From Topomyia yanbarensis (Eukaryota; Arthropoda; Insecta; Diptera; Culicidae): a stretch of DNA of 64,000 nt. The translations under genes and the position numbers were made by a program. The stretch's first letter is position 1, and every line of letters begins with the position of its first letter. The stretch spans positions 206,200,546 to 206,264,545 of the forward strand of contig NC_080670.1 in assembly GCF_030247195.1 (NCBI RefSeq), given 5' to 3'. Positions 49,930 to 61,804 of this stretch are shown in pieces. Under the pieces are notes generated by a model. The model saw only the letters and a list, made by a program, of their open reading frames with translations, searched no databases and had not been told where the DNA came from.

Positions 49930-51355
49930 TTCAGAAACTTCCTACTGACCCTAACTACAAACTTTTTGAATAGTTACTTTTAAATCATTAATATGTTAAT
50001 GCCAAAAGCATCTCTTGCCACGGAGACACCACATGGCTAATAAGATAATCACATTGGACCAACTTCTCACCGACGTTCTCGACCACTGTATGGGACGATT
50101 CATTGCGTCATAATTTGCTCTATGCCAATGAGTTATCGCGTCGCGTCACGCGCGCTCGGTCAGTTTCCTAAATCCGATCCAAGCGCAGAGAGAAGTTCAC
50201 GGCCAAGTTAATATTAAATTATACCTAAATGCAGAAGATGCCGCAGATTGATCATGACAAATGCCGGCATTTCATACAGTCGTTGCTGGGCAGGATGCTG
50301 ATCCGCTGCCTACATAGAATTCACAGTTTTTTTTTTATGTGGGACCAAAGTTAATGCCATTCCCGAGCAATAACACTTTATTGGCTGGTTTATTATGTTG
50401 GACTGGATCCAATACAGAGATAGAGAGAGAGCGAAAAATGTGCACGTCTAATTGGCAATTTTTCCATTATAAATAGAGTTGAATTTTTCGACTGGTCCGA
50501 ATTACGTACACGGATGTTAACTTTCGCTTCAGCTATTAAATAGAAATCCCTCATCCTGTCAAAAGCAATTTCGAATATCGCAGTACAGTAGCTGGAAACA
50601 AGAGACGAGTTCAGTAGTGCAGTAGCAAATTTTGGTTGCGATTCCGAGAAGCAATTTGCTTAACCATGCGAAAGATCGTGAATGTGGAGACGCGTGGTAT
50701 TTTGTTCCGTATTTGTCGTCGAAAGCACCGAGTCCAATTCCCTTTACAATAAACCTGCCAAGCGCAGAGTAACTGGATGACTGGATGATGTGTCCCGACG
50801 AAGTGAATGCTTTCGATGGACGACTCACTCGCTGGGTCTCGGTTCGGCATTAATGCAGCGGTGGAATTTTAATTTGCATGGAAATTCCGAAACCATACTC
50901 CATAGGGCTCAGGGATGGGGAAAATTCTACTTTTGTTGATTGTGGGACAGAACACGGACGGACAAGTATTTTCTGTGGATGGATACATTGATTGGGATGG
51001 AGCTTCAGGGAACATTTCGAGTTTGCTATCGATGTGCGACATCGAAACTCGAACCGCGTCTGGGGCATTTTTTCAAAAAATAGGGGAGTGTTCCCTATCA
51101 TTTTTTATTATTTTGCTAGCGTGGTGAAATTTTGAACAGAGTCGCATCGTAGCGTAAGCTAGTTTTTGAGTGCACAAATCAATAGAGAATCTATATTGAT
51201 TTTACACTTCCCGGTAAAAAAAATCATTTTGATGAACTGAAAATTGTCGCAGACCGAGCGTCTCCATAAACAGATCAAAATTCTACTATTGTATAATTAT
51301 CCTTCGAATGGAGTCCAGCTGTCCCTTATTTTTGGACTAAGCGTTTTTGGACATG
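49930..51355. other. Apparently non-repetitive, gene-free stretch
   Basis: No TE motif or gene recognised. Local CpG-rich parts (for example GCGTCGCGTCACGCGCG near 50141) and short GA tracts make it look less repeat-like than its surroundings. Could hold regulatory DNA; no specific site can be supported. Confidence 0.35.
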
Positions 51356-51358
51356 CAG

Positions 51359-51540
51359 TTTTAATTGCAAACCAAAAAAAGTAATTTTGTCTTTATCCGA
51401 CGTTTCGACCCGGCTGGGACCATTTTCAAGGACTCAGTAAAGTATTCGAAAACAAAATAAATTTTGCGTCCTTTAAAAAGTTCGAAAACGGATCGAAACG
51501 TCGTTTAAAGACCAAATAATTTTTAATTGCAAATCAAGCT
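51359..51540. repeat. Imperfect foldback repeat
   Basis: TTTTGTCTTTATCCGACG / TTTCGACCC (51390-51415) and its reverse counterpart GATCGAAACGTCG / TTTAAAGACCAAAT (51492-51520), with AATTGCAAA(C/T)CAA near both ends. About 180 bases in total; probably a MITE-like element. Confidence 0.55.
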
Positions 51541-51544
51541 GCAT

Positions 51545-53080
51545 AGTCAATCAGATAATGAAATTATCATTAACACGTTTCACGCTTCGCAGCTCTCTCG
51601 GTTAACAATAAACATTTACAATCTGAATACGTACAAATATTTGCGTCGCAACACGGTTCGCTAGAACAAACAGAATCACTCCGGGCGAGTTTTCGAAACT
51701 TCGATATTTCAATCGAAATGACCGATTCCGGGAACAATAAGAACAATTAATTACGGTAATGACAAGCGGTTGCTACGGATTCAAGCTTTTGTTTTGTTGT
51801 CTCGGCTGTTTTCGCCCTGGTTTGCAGATCATTAAAAATTGATTGGAAATGCTATGGGTAACTTTTTTTCCCCTGGATTTGGCTCCATTGGCAGTTGGAT
51901 GCGGTATTGTTCTGTGGGCTCTGGTTTAGCTTTATTTCGCATGGTAAAGGGATGTTGAAGGGCCATCGCTGTGCAAGGGCAATCCTTTAACATCACCGTA
52001 TCGTTTAGTCAGATGCAAGACGGCGTTTGTATATTTAATGATCTTCATCACTGTTTAGCATTGTTGCTTGGCAGTTTTATGAATTACGTATTCGAATAGG
52101 AGCTTTAGCATCCGTTTGCATTTGTGTAAATTTCTAGTCACCAGTAGTAAAGGATAATTATGAAAGTATTGTCAAAATTGCATAAATCAAATTACAGCTC
52201 ATGTGAATGCCGTTTACGATTCAAAATACATGCCATCTCATGTTCAAGAATCGTGAGTGTATTGTGTATTATTCCTACCAAAGATACTTGGAGAAATTGT
52301 ATTTCAAGCATTAAGAACGATATTGAAGGTGTATTCCTTCCTTAGTCACCCTGGACTTAGGTACTCTCTATGCTCAGACTACTTTGTGGGTGTATGAAAT
52401 TCAGATTGCAAATTGGCATAAAAAATTCCTGAAAAATGTGTTAATACACGCTAAGTGTTGCAACAAATCAAGAAAATCAGAATAGCCATTTTGGAAAGGT
52501 TTTATTTGGGCGTTCAAAGTTAAGACAGCATATAAGCATGCCAAAAGCTTGAATACAGAAATGTGCAACAACAGTTATTTTCACATATCACTACCTCTAA
52601 ATAACAGCGAAGTCGATTCTGAAAAGCACCAGCTCATTAGTATTATTTCGATATCCTGATAAAAGGGGCTCTGTCGAACGAACGCGTGGTAAACACAAAA
52701 AAAAACAAATTTGTCGAATTTCAATATTTTACCGGTTGTTTATATTCCGGCAACTCTCCACACACAGCATACCCATCGATGATCCACGTCAAACAAATAT
52801 GCTTACTGTGACAGTGAAAACCATGAACCAGTTCTTTGGAATTATTCCTGAAAAATGTTATGCTGTCGTTTTCCAAGTATTAATTACAAATTGCAATAAT
52901 GGAAATCCCAGATCGCCGAGCACTATCTTCTTCCAGGAATATTTTCATACTGCCCATCTGAAAATTCCAACAAAGACAAAGCGATTTCTTTTCTTTTTGC
53001 TGGTATCCAACGGAGAAAACGGATTGAAATGGTGAATTAAACAAAAGCAATTATGTGAAAAAAAATCCCCCCAAAGGCAA
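51545..53080. other. Intergenic stretch, nothing recognised
   Basis: The 99-codon open frame at 52736-53035 shows no recognisable domain or codon pattern. The rest lacks repeat boundaries I can see. Confidence 0.35.
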
Positions 53081-53084
53081 TATT

Positions 53085-53165
53085 CGAACCTGCAACCCTT
53101 GGGACTCTAGCCCAATGCAAAAACCCTGGACGTCGACGATGACGTCGCATTGGTGTTAGTGATCG
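53085..53165 (-). repeat. Possible tRNA-derived SINE fragment (B box)
   Basis: On the minus strand GTTGCAGGTTCGAATATTGC contains the RNA polymerase III B-box consensus GGTTCGAAT within a T-arm-like context. It follows CTAGAGTCCCAAGG, which could be a degenerate anticodon/variable region. No cloverleaf closes, so this is not a functional tRNA gene. Confidence 0.3.
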
Positions 53166-53169
53166 TGAT

Positions 53170-54120
53170 CGTACCACCATCTTCGGTCCACTATCTTCGA
53201 TTTGGAATGGGGCAGTGAGTCCGGACATCTTCTCCATCCCTGAGATACCCATATTTAATGAATACAATTTAATAAAAAAAAATCCGCCGCCATAAATCGA
53301 GGCTCGTCACCTTAAATTTTTGTATGACGGTAAATCGGTGGCTCTATAGATGTATTTTCAAAAAATAGGATTCCTATTAGGCTTGCATTCTGGGTTAGTT
53401 TTGTACAAGGAGTTAGTCGCAATTGTTATCTATATTGACTGTTGAGTTCACTTTTACTTGTGGAAATCAAAAGGACGTAAAAGTAAAAAAACAGTAAAAA
53501 AATACTAAACCAGAGAACAGTTAGTCCTATTCTTGTTGCGGTAACCGAGTCGATCGGAATGATTGTAATAAAGCGCTCTGTTAGACAAAATGTGCTTCGA
53601 CACAGTAGTGGTTGATTTTAAACCAGGTAAGATTCATCCTACTATTCGTGAAGCGGACCGATTTCAATAAATTTCAGCTTGAATGTTAGTCCAGTTGTAA
53701 CCTACCAAATTTATCTAGAATTGGGTTCGATTTTTTTTTATGAAAGTTGCTCCGAATTTATGGAAATTTGTCATATAAATTTTAATTAAATTTTGTCTGG
53801 AAATTGTTATTGTTATCGTGAGCATTGTATCGATAGAGATATCGATAGAGATATCGACCGCCCGCCCGCACGTGCGAGAAATGGAGCACTTGTTGAAAGA
53901 GAAAATGCTTATTGCTGATTACAAAGTTCTACTGATTCAGTTCCAACATGTACGGTATGTGGTACTAGTATAATTCCACAATCGAATCGTTTACTTTTAA
54001 GACATAATCCTGAACAACAAAATGAAGCACTTAGTCGCACATGAGAACGTAAACGTCTATAGAGAGAATGATGCAATCGAGGTACGACTACAGGATCTGT
54101 CTCCGTGTACACTTAATTGT
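53170..54120. other. Intergenic stretch, nothing recognised
   Basis: A short direct duplication ATCGATAGAGAT occurs twice near 53830-53855. No gene recognised. Confidence 0.35.
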
Positions 54121-54123
54121 GAT

Positions 54124-54420
54124 TCATATCGTCGTTGGACGCGACTCTAGGAAGAATTCCATTTCTCCATATTTCGACATCGATCTTTTAATGTGTTCTG
54201 GTCTAGTACGTGGGGCTAACTCATGTAGGCGTACTTCAATTGTATTGCCGCCCTTATACACAGGGATCGTGGTTTTAACGTTGTCACATTCGACGGTCTG
54301 TTGCCTGTAGTTCATTGCAACCAAGTTAGCTGCCTGGACTGAACAAACTTCTAAACGTTACCAATTCACAGTTTTTCGCGTGTGGTGTAGTTGTATGTAA
54401 GTCACTTCCTCGAGATTGAG
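54124..54420 (-). pseudogene. Non-LTR retrotransposon ORF1 (Gag-like) fragment
   Basis: Encodes VECDNVKTTIPVYKGGNTIEVRLHELAPRT and PEHIKRSMSKYGE (split here for length), the same ORF1 region as the relic at 37740-38618 (KAVIPVYIDKN, EFRLHGLA). A preceding LQLHHT(R/T)K-like patch is out of frame. Only the central RNA-binding part remains. Confidence 0.65.
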
Positions 54421-54429
54421 CTCCATTTC

Positions 54430-56370
54430 ACTTTAAAGAACTGTTCCACCATGACCTACAGTAGCAAATTTTCATTTTCAGATGCCAACTCAGTTCATTC
54501 CACTCCAACTATGATTCAAATTCAAAGGCCTTTCTTAATCGTTCAGTTTCAAGTTGGCGGGATTTTTAGGGCTAAACCGTACGTCTTCATTTCAAATTGA
54601 CTCGAGTTTACAGTGTTCAGAGTAGTTTTGCTTGAAAAACCTAGTCAATACCCCAGTAGAGACTAGACAGATATTCACAAGGTCAATTGTTTTTCAGTAG
54701 TACAGGAACTTTTATTTTCTTTGGTACTGTTTGTGCACTGTATAAATAACAAATCAATTTTTGATCTACTGGTGTAGCTATAGCGGACGATTTTTAGCTT
54801 CGGTTCTGTTCGCAGTGAAAAGCTACAACCTAAAACCTACCAAAACCAAGTTAAATCGCGACCTGTCCCTAGAACTAGAACAAATATTGGATCCCCACAG
54901 TAGCCCCGGTCGAACGCGAGCAACAGGGTGCAATAGGATGCGTTACCGCACCGCACCAATTTTTCAAGGGTAGAGTTGGATCGTTTTTACTGCTGGATAC
55001 TTTTGAAGGAAACAAAAAAAAGGTTCCGTGCTGCTCGTGCAATTTTATTGTTCGTGACTGAGCTAGGCAAAAGTTTAACACTACAATCACACCCGAATGG
55101 GGGCGGGTTCACCCCCGTCATGTGCAAAAATACCCTTCCGAAGGGGCGCCAAATAGCTTTTTGTCAGGCAATGGCGTGTTTGCGTTCCCCGGCTACGGGT
55201 GTGGCTGGTTCGTACGGAATGAAGTGTTTTTCAGCTTAACGTTAAAGAGAAAAATTTTCTGCTTGAAGTAATCGCTTCGTGTACGTGACATTGTCGATGA
55301 ATTAATGAATCGGTTATTGAGAAACATGTTTCGCAACTGATGGTGTTTCAACAGTGCTGTGATTTGGAATATCAGTCGCAGTAGCATCCTGTTCAAACTA
55401 GAAGCACTTACTATTACTTTTATTATGATAAACTGAAAACCTTTTCAATTTATTAGTGTAAAGTAGTTTCAAAATTTTACTCAAAACAGCTGAGCCCGAA
55501 AGAAAATTTTACTTCTATGAAAAGAAGCAGTAAATCATCACGCAAATTATGTCCTTCAGACGAACTTTCCCAGGCGTTAAATAAACATGTACGATTTTCA
55601 CCGCGAAACACGAACAAATTCCAAGCTAATTCCGTCCAAAACAAGTTACACTTCTGAGTACTTTATCCTCCGAAAGACGCAAGAGAAACGAACGGAGAGA
55701 AAAGTTTTTGCCCGTTAATACCCAATTTGCATAAACACGCGAAACTCTGGAAGGCGGCTCTGTTGCACTGCCTTTGCTACTGGGGAAATGAAAAATAAAA
55801 AACTCCAGATGTTTCACGGTTTATGTGGTGTTCTCTACCTACAACGCTGGGCGCACGCCATGAATGTCTGAAATGCCTAGACATAGAGCTGTTAAAGCAG
55901 ACACGCTAGAAAGGTGCGGAAAAGATCAAATTCCGTAACACTTGGACTAGTGTCCTGGTACTTGTCGTTGATTGGATACTAATTGATTAGGGTTATGGGG
56001 ATGGGTGTCACGAAACTGAATTGTTGTTAAAAAGTAACAAAATGATGTTTGATATTCCTATTTAAAACAGAAAAATGTTAGAGCTAAGTTGTAATGGATA
56101 AATATCGGCGAATTCCTTTCTGGTACTGAAGAGATCGATTTTAAAGGCAGTACTGTTCGTCCAACTGTAAGCGATGGTTAACATTTATTGGCACAGGATT
56201 GTGCCTAAAGACGAATCATGTAAGTATGGTCTGTTTCATACTGGTTACTAGCACTGATTTCCAGTGCGTTCATTCTATTCTATTTAATTCTTCTTAAATC
56301 TTAATTTATAGGTTTAAGGTTTTGACGAAATATTTTGGAACTGTGCAGAATTGATGACATAGTCGAAGAA
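54430..56370. other. Intergenic stretch, nothing recognised
   Basis: No gene recognised. A GC-richer patch at about 55090-55200 (GGGGGCGGGTTCACCCCCG) may belong to an unrecognised element. Around 55530-55830 the sequence shows no repeat signature. Confidence 0.35.
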
Positions 56371-56379
56371 GTTAATAAT

Positions 56380-56600
56380 ATCGCCGAAGAAACGGATCAT
56401 TGCTTAAAACCATGCATAGAACGAATACCACATTATTCATGAACAGTGAAAATAGCAGCGACCCTAGTGTACTACCTTGAGGAACACTAGATTTGTTAAA
56501 AAAAGATTCATATACATTGTCTCCAATTTGAACGACTGCATTGTGTAGTAGTACCTCAAGCTTATCGAGCGTAGGTATCTCAACGTCATCATACAGAAGT
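56380..56600 (-). pseudogene. Reverse transcriptase fragment, non-LTR
   Basis: A minus-strand frame encodes VVQIGDNVYESFFNKSSVPQGS then TLGSLLFSLFMNNV, the conserved RT block B. The catalytic YADD is replaced by VLSNDP before a stop. It lies head-on to the RT fragment that follows on the plus strand, so two elements abut here. Confidence 0.6.
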
Positions 56601-56689
56601 GGTTCCCAGGTGAAAGGAGCACATTGGGTTACTATTGAACGGACAAACTAGTAGAAAAGGCACACAAAGATAATGAGGATTGGGGATAA

Positions 56690-57560
56690 TGGACAAGCTG
56701 TGGATCCACTCACACTAGTAATAGTGCGAAAGGCCATTCAACAGCTGAAAAACGGTAAAGATTGAATCCCGCCGTAACTTCTAAAAGTCGGGAGTGAACG
56801 GCTCTATGAAGCAATCTACTGCGTGATCGGATTGATTACACGAGCAAATTCTCATGGATACAACCCCTTGAAAAGACAATGAATATGGTCCGTGTCAAGT
56901 TTTACAACCATCAAAATACCATCAAATGGTCTCATTAACCCATAAATACACCAAAATATGGTGACTATGGGGGTATTACGGGCTTTTCGTTTGCTCGGAT
57001 AGATGTCTTCAAGAAGGGCTACAAACTGGTGTATAATAACTGCCGCGGCCTCCTGCAAAGTACACTCTCGTGTTCTGTTTAGCAGACTGCGACTTGTTAA
57101 CTGATTGCTTTGTCGGCGAATGGAAAACCGGATTTCGAGAAGGACAATCAACGACGGACAAAATGTTTACTCTGCTACAATTATGAATGAGTACCGGGAA
57201 TACAACTAGCGGACTCAGTATCAGTTTGTGGATTTCAAAGCGGCGAACGATTCAGTGAAACGAAACGAACTGTGACAGATAATGCTTGTACAAGGCTTAC
57301 CGACAAAACACGAAGAGTGCCCAAAACATGGATTAAGCTGATGTGTATGACGCTGGATGGGCTAAAATTAAGTGTCAAAATAGCCGGAGATGCACTGTCT
57401 ACTAATCTATTTTTCAACATACCACTTGAAAGTGCGATATGAAGAATGGTACCATCATTACAAGATCACTGTTTAGCTTCGCGGACCACATCGACATCAT
57501 TGGCGTTGATCGCAGATGATGATGGTGCTGGCTGTTGATTTGGAGATACTATGCGCAGTT
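56690..57560 (+). pseudogene. Reverse transcriptase relic of a second non-LTR type (RTE-like)
   Basis: In shifting frames: TLVIVRKAIQQLKNGKD.IPP.LLKVG, a NCRGLL patch, KTGFREGQSTTDKMFTLLQL, then FVDFKAANDSVKRNEL (RT motif A), a GLPTK block, DGLKLSVKIAG, DALSTNLFFNIPLE (motif B) and FADHIDIIG (degenerate FADD). The order is that of RT proteins in RTE-like elements. A small deletion removes the segment between SVKIAG and DALS. At least four frame breaks. Confidence 0.65.
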
Positions 57561-57569
57561 CTTGTTCAA

Positions 57570-58360
57570 TGTGCACTGGTTAGGTAGCCGATGCACACGG
57601 AGAAAAAACAGACAATCGTATCAAAAATTGATAACTCCAGTTCTGGTTGAACGCAATGAAGCAAATAAAATTATTTGGAACATGTTAGGAATCAAATGAG
57701 TTCAGTTTGAATTTGTGTAGAATAAATTTTAGGGCTTTGCAGTACTTAGTCCTGAAATTCGCGAGTTTGCAACAAATAACTTTTATAACTTTAAATTCAT
57801 TAAAAATAATTTTAATATTACTATTAAACTTTGAAGAGAAAATGGAACAGTCAAGCTTTTGTCAAAAAAAAAAGAAAACTTTCAATCAAATTGACGTCAT
57901 GCAAAAGAAGGAAATCATCTGTATCTACCCTGTATGTCATTAAAAACAATTAAGAATAATAATGACGATATTATCATCATATTATCGGATCACTTAATTG
58001 CAATAAATCTTCTCATTATATCACCATGGAGTGATTTTCCAGACATGCGTCAAGAGAGTACATTAATGAATAAAGTAAATATCAGCTGGATCAAGTGAAT
58101 TCCTTGAGTAAAACATGTAGGCATTTCAAATACATCGAATTAGTTAAAATTAAATGTAAATTTTAAAATGAAATGGTAGACCTTTAGTATTTACTTGGTA
58201 TTATAGTACTTAAAATTCCAGTAGAATTAAATGGAACACATTTGTCTTAAGAGGGGTAATTAAATATTTAATGCCGTGGCATTAAATGAGATTATCAAGA
58301 ATGGTAATATTTTTTTCCCATTACCAATAATAATTCTTGTGCTACTTTATTCGGGTAACC
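57570..58360. other. AT-rich intergenic stretch
   Basis: No gene recognised. Part of it (AAATGTAAATTTTAAAATGA...TATTTACTTGG near 58150) recurs near 60712-60755, so the later duplication may begin upstream of its clearest part. Confidence 0.4.
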
Positions 58361-58364
58361 GCAC

Positions 58365-59345
58365 ACATAACGATACGGACGGTTTGAAGCAGTTTAGGTC
58401 TAATTGAAAAAAAAATTTCGCCGTGTAAGCCTCACCCATATTCAATTCGTTACTAACAAGGCGTCTCCAATTCGATGTCATTAGCACGTTTTGGTGTATT
58501 AACGGTTCGAGCCTACCAGAGGGTCTAAGGAAAATTGATTTGCAGACGTCTTAGTATTTTATATCTAATCTAAAGCATCCCAACCATCATCTAGGGGCAT
58601 CTGGTCATGGTCCAGTGTGCCCATGCGACAAAAAACCCTTTAAAGGAAAATCATTGCATAGTATCAGCCGTTTGATTTGCATGTCAAAAACAAGATTCTC
58701 ATTTCGTTTTTTCATCGGCACACCAGCGCTTCTTTAACTGCTTCCCAAGACATAATTTGGGACTAGTCAATTGTTCACACAATCCTTCAACACAGGGGCC
58801 CCATTTAAAAAAATTCGGCCCAACTTTTACCCGATTTTGCAAACGTAAATATCTGCCGTTGTACAGATAAATTAGATGTTGCCGGTTATCCGATGGGGAA
58901 TATGCACAACAATTTTGTAGCTAATTCCGTGGAATGTACAATTAGAGCAAATAATGGTAATAAATAATTTTGTGGAAGCAGTAATTATCTGCACCCTGAT
59001 TGGTCTGTACTATTCGACCGAGCGGGCTAACCATGCTAGTCTGGCCCCTTTGTCATCAAATGAACTGCGACACATTGCCGTATTAGGCATGGTCCAGAAG
59101 GAAAAAATCATCAGTTTGCTTTTTGACGCCGTAGCAGCTGCAGCTTGGTAGCATTTGCCCACCAAACGCAGATCGCTCGTTGATTAGCCAGAGCCGTAAA
59201 TATGAAGTGGGGTACCTAAGAAACTCGATCAAATACGTGAAGTCACCATTAGAGTTGCCGCGCGTGTACATTTGAATCATTCGTTGCGCGCCTGCCAAAC
59301 GAGCAACATCATGACTATAACGTCCAGACGGTACAATAAACGGTT
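58365..59345 (+). repeat. Duplicated block of about 1 kb, copy 1
   Basis: Aligns along its whole length with 61805-62862: ACGGTTT(G/A)AAGCA, AACAAGGCGTCT, GACGTCTTA(G/T)TATTTTATATCTAA, CAGGGG(C/T)CCCATTT, GAAAGCAGTAATTAT-type leader, CATGGTCCAGAA, CAAACGCAGATCGCTC, GTTGCCGCGCGTGTACATTT and CAAACGAGCAACATCATG. Its middle is shared with the leader of the H2A-like pseudogene at 8.3 kb. No conserved open frame: the copies differ by indels in any frame. Confidence 0.85.
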
Positions 59346-59637
59346 CAGCACCGGTAACCGTGTTCAAATTTGCACTCATTTCTTGGCTGTATGCAAATCC
59401 TATCGCGCGCGCGATTTTAAATGAACGAGTGCAGCAATACAATGGCATTATTCGAGTCGAGTACACACGATGATCTGCAAAGCGGGTGGGTAGGGTGGCT
59501 TTGGATTGAATTCAACACACTTGTATGGTGCGACATGTGTGTGTTGCTCTCATGTCGAAATGATTTTGACGGTTTGTAGGTAGGGTAAAGAGCGTTTTTT
59601 TTGGCCCTACTAGAGAAGGTGTCGTACTATTTCCTTA

Positions 59638-60085
59638 AAGGGTTACATACCTTTTTGTGCGAAAAATGTCAAGAAATTATGAATTTACGTAAAGGCACGA
59701 AGCAATGATTTCATTGCATCAAACTTATAGTATTTTAGTAGTACATTTTTCAGTGAAATAATCCAGTATTAGTTTATAAAAATATATTGACAATTGGCGG
59801 ATTTTTTTAAAAATTTCTAAATTGAATTAAAAAACTCAAATTACAAAACAAACATTTATGCGTAAAGAAGGAATCATTATGGCACGAGAAAAATTAATTA
59901 CGATCAACCGAGAAAAAAATTGAAGAAGCTACCATAGGCGAAGCGCGCTTGGAAGCACTGTAACTTTTAATCTATTTCTCGGATCTCTATAAACATTTGG
60001 AAAAACATTCTCAAGAACTTGTACTTTCAGATAAAGTAATAAAGAAATGTCGATTTTTTGAAAAATAAAAAGGTATGTAACCCCT
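59638..60085. mobile_element. MITE with TA target duplication, 448 bases
   Basis: Ends AAGGGTTACATACCTTTTT and its near-exact reverse complement (about 18 matching bases), flanked by TA at 59636-59637 and 60086-60087. That pattern marks a non-autonomous Tc1/mariner-type element. The flanks rejoin the repeat seen uninterrupted near 62868-62920 (GCACTATTT...CAATCGATGG), confirming insertion. Confidence 0.78.
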
Positions 60086-60087
60086 TA

Positions 60088-60250
60088 ATTATTCGGCCTT
60101 CAATCGATGGAATGCGTATAAATTGGAATCAGCATCTTTGCTCCGTTCCCAAGAATCAATATAATAAAGAAAATAGCCTGCGAATGGTGCAATACTTCTG
60201 TTTGAGCGAAGCGAGAACTCTAATCGAATGTTCCATATGCGTTGAACAAA
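60088..60250 (+). repeat. Tail of duplicated block, copy 1 (beyond the MITE)
   Basis: CAATCGATGGAATGCGTATA, TTGCTCCGTTCCCAAGAA and AACTCTAATCGAATGT match 62904-63030 closely and 47041-47285 more distantly. Confidence 0.75.
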
Positions 60251-60779
60251 AATCATTATCCAACCAGGGATATGTATCCTATTGACACACACACGTTTCA
60301 TATTTCGGATATACAAGATGCGTGCTCATCACTAAATCATCTGATAACATGCTTCTGTAGGTATTTAAAAAACACGGGCGGACTGAATTTGGTTTGTACT
60401 TATTTAAAGCCGGAGTGTTAGTTGGAGATTTTGGTAGATGAGGAGATTGAGTTATTTTAGAGCAGTGATCAAGAGAACATACTGAATGGTGTTTGTAGTA
60501 TTTTATACTGCTCAAATTTCATAGGGCATATTCAGCACCGTGGGATTTTATACAGGATCGATTACCCCGCAAGGAGGCAATATGGGACCATATATGTTCA
60601 CACTGGTCTTCAAGGTGTTACAATTGTGCGTGGTGTTTGCAGTAAATAAATTTACACTGATGATTTAAATCTGTAATTTCTGGATATATTAATTGACAGG
60701 TGTCGCATAATAAATGTAAATTTAAAATGAGATGGTAAACCTCGAGTATTTACTTAGGAATTTAGTACCCGTTAAAAAA

Positions 60780-61630
60780 GAACGCGCTCAATAACGTACA
60801 AACGCTCCAGCCTTTCTCGGTAACTTAAACCCGGTCGTAAACACGAACAATCACGCATATATACGAAATCCTCTCGATGATAAAGTGAACGTGTTAGCGC
60901 TTACGAATTTATAAACGTGGTCTCAAGTGCTAACATGCAAATACCTACAAAATCACAAAATCATGAAAAGTACTAGTCCGGAATCTCTCACTCTAAAATG
61001 TGGAATTTATATACACTAGATAACAAGTTTCAGGACGCCATAACAGAAGACTAGCGAAAACAGGGAGCTCACTTTCTCATAACGACGACCCGTGCGAACA
61101 TTCGAAAGCCCACGTGAACATACAAACAACTACACGCTAGAATCCGCGACATAAAATCCACGTGATAGAACACGCTATTACAATTGCGATCATCTGGCAC
61201 ACACGATTCATGGTCCGCGCGAACATTCAAGAACAATGCAAATATGCAAATGACCACCAGGTTATAAAATCGAATTCATACACGCAAAATTTCATACAAG
61301 TTAGCACACGCGACATACAAACACCCGTGCGATCGAACACGTTTACATATAAACGCTTGAGCTTTTCGCGATAATACACAAAAGCGAACATGTAATCGCG
61401 ATCATTCGCACACACCAACGCGCGAGATTTCGTGAGGACAAAAACGCCCCTATGGTTAAGTAGAAGCTTTAACACTTGTTATTTGATAACGATCTCAAAT
61501 GCGAACATACAAACGCTCAGTCTCCACGCGATCATGAAATCTGCACGCCCACAAATCTGAACCATAATCTTAATATCATAATAAGAATCACGGCCGGCTG
61601 CATTTGGGCTTAAGCTGTGTTTTAGAGGGT
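60780..61630 (+). repeat. CpG-rich dispersed repeat, copy at 60.8-61.6 kb
   Basis: Contains the full set of family strings: ACGTACAAACGCTCCAGCC, CGAATTCATACACGCAAA, CGACATACAAACACCCGTGC, GATCGAACACGTTTACATA and GCTTGAGCTTTTCGCGAT. It ends GGCCGGCTGCATTTGGG...TTTTAGAGGG like the copy near 46375. Confidence 0.72.
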
Positions 61631-61676
61631 GATATTTCCCATCTCATCTACGATGGTAGATGAGATGGGAAATATC
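61631..61676. repeat. Perfect 21-base-stem hairpin with 4-base loop
   Basis: Arms 61631-61651 and 61656-61676 are exact reverse complements (core TTTCCCATCTCATC). It sits at the end of the CpG-rich repeat; the homologous end near 46400 (ATTTCCCGTCTCG) has only a single arm. Confidence 0.95.
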
Positions 61677-61804
61677 TCGAGGACTAAGATCTACAGGTTC
61701 AGTAAGATAACTCCCAAAAAAAATTTCGGAAAGCTGATTTAAAAGTCTTTCGAATACGGCTCGGAAAAGTGAAATTTCTCAAACTATATTTTGTGTTTGA
61801 AAAT

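Noticed and set aside
59083..59466. 127-codon minus-strand open frame in the duplicated block
   Set aside because: The second copy of the block breaks the same frame with indels and stops, so coding is not conserved. A weak TITSR match to H2B on the plus strand was also judged coincidental.
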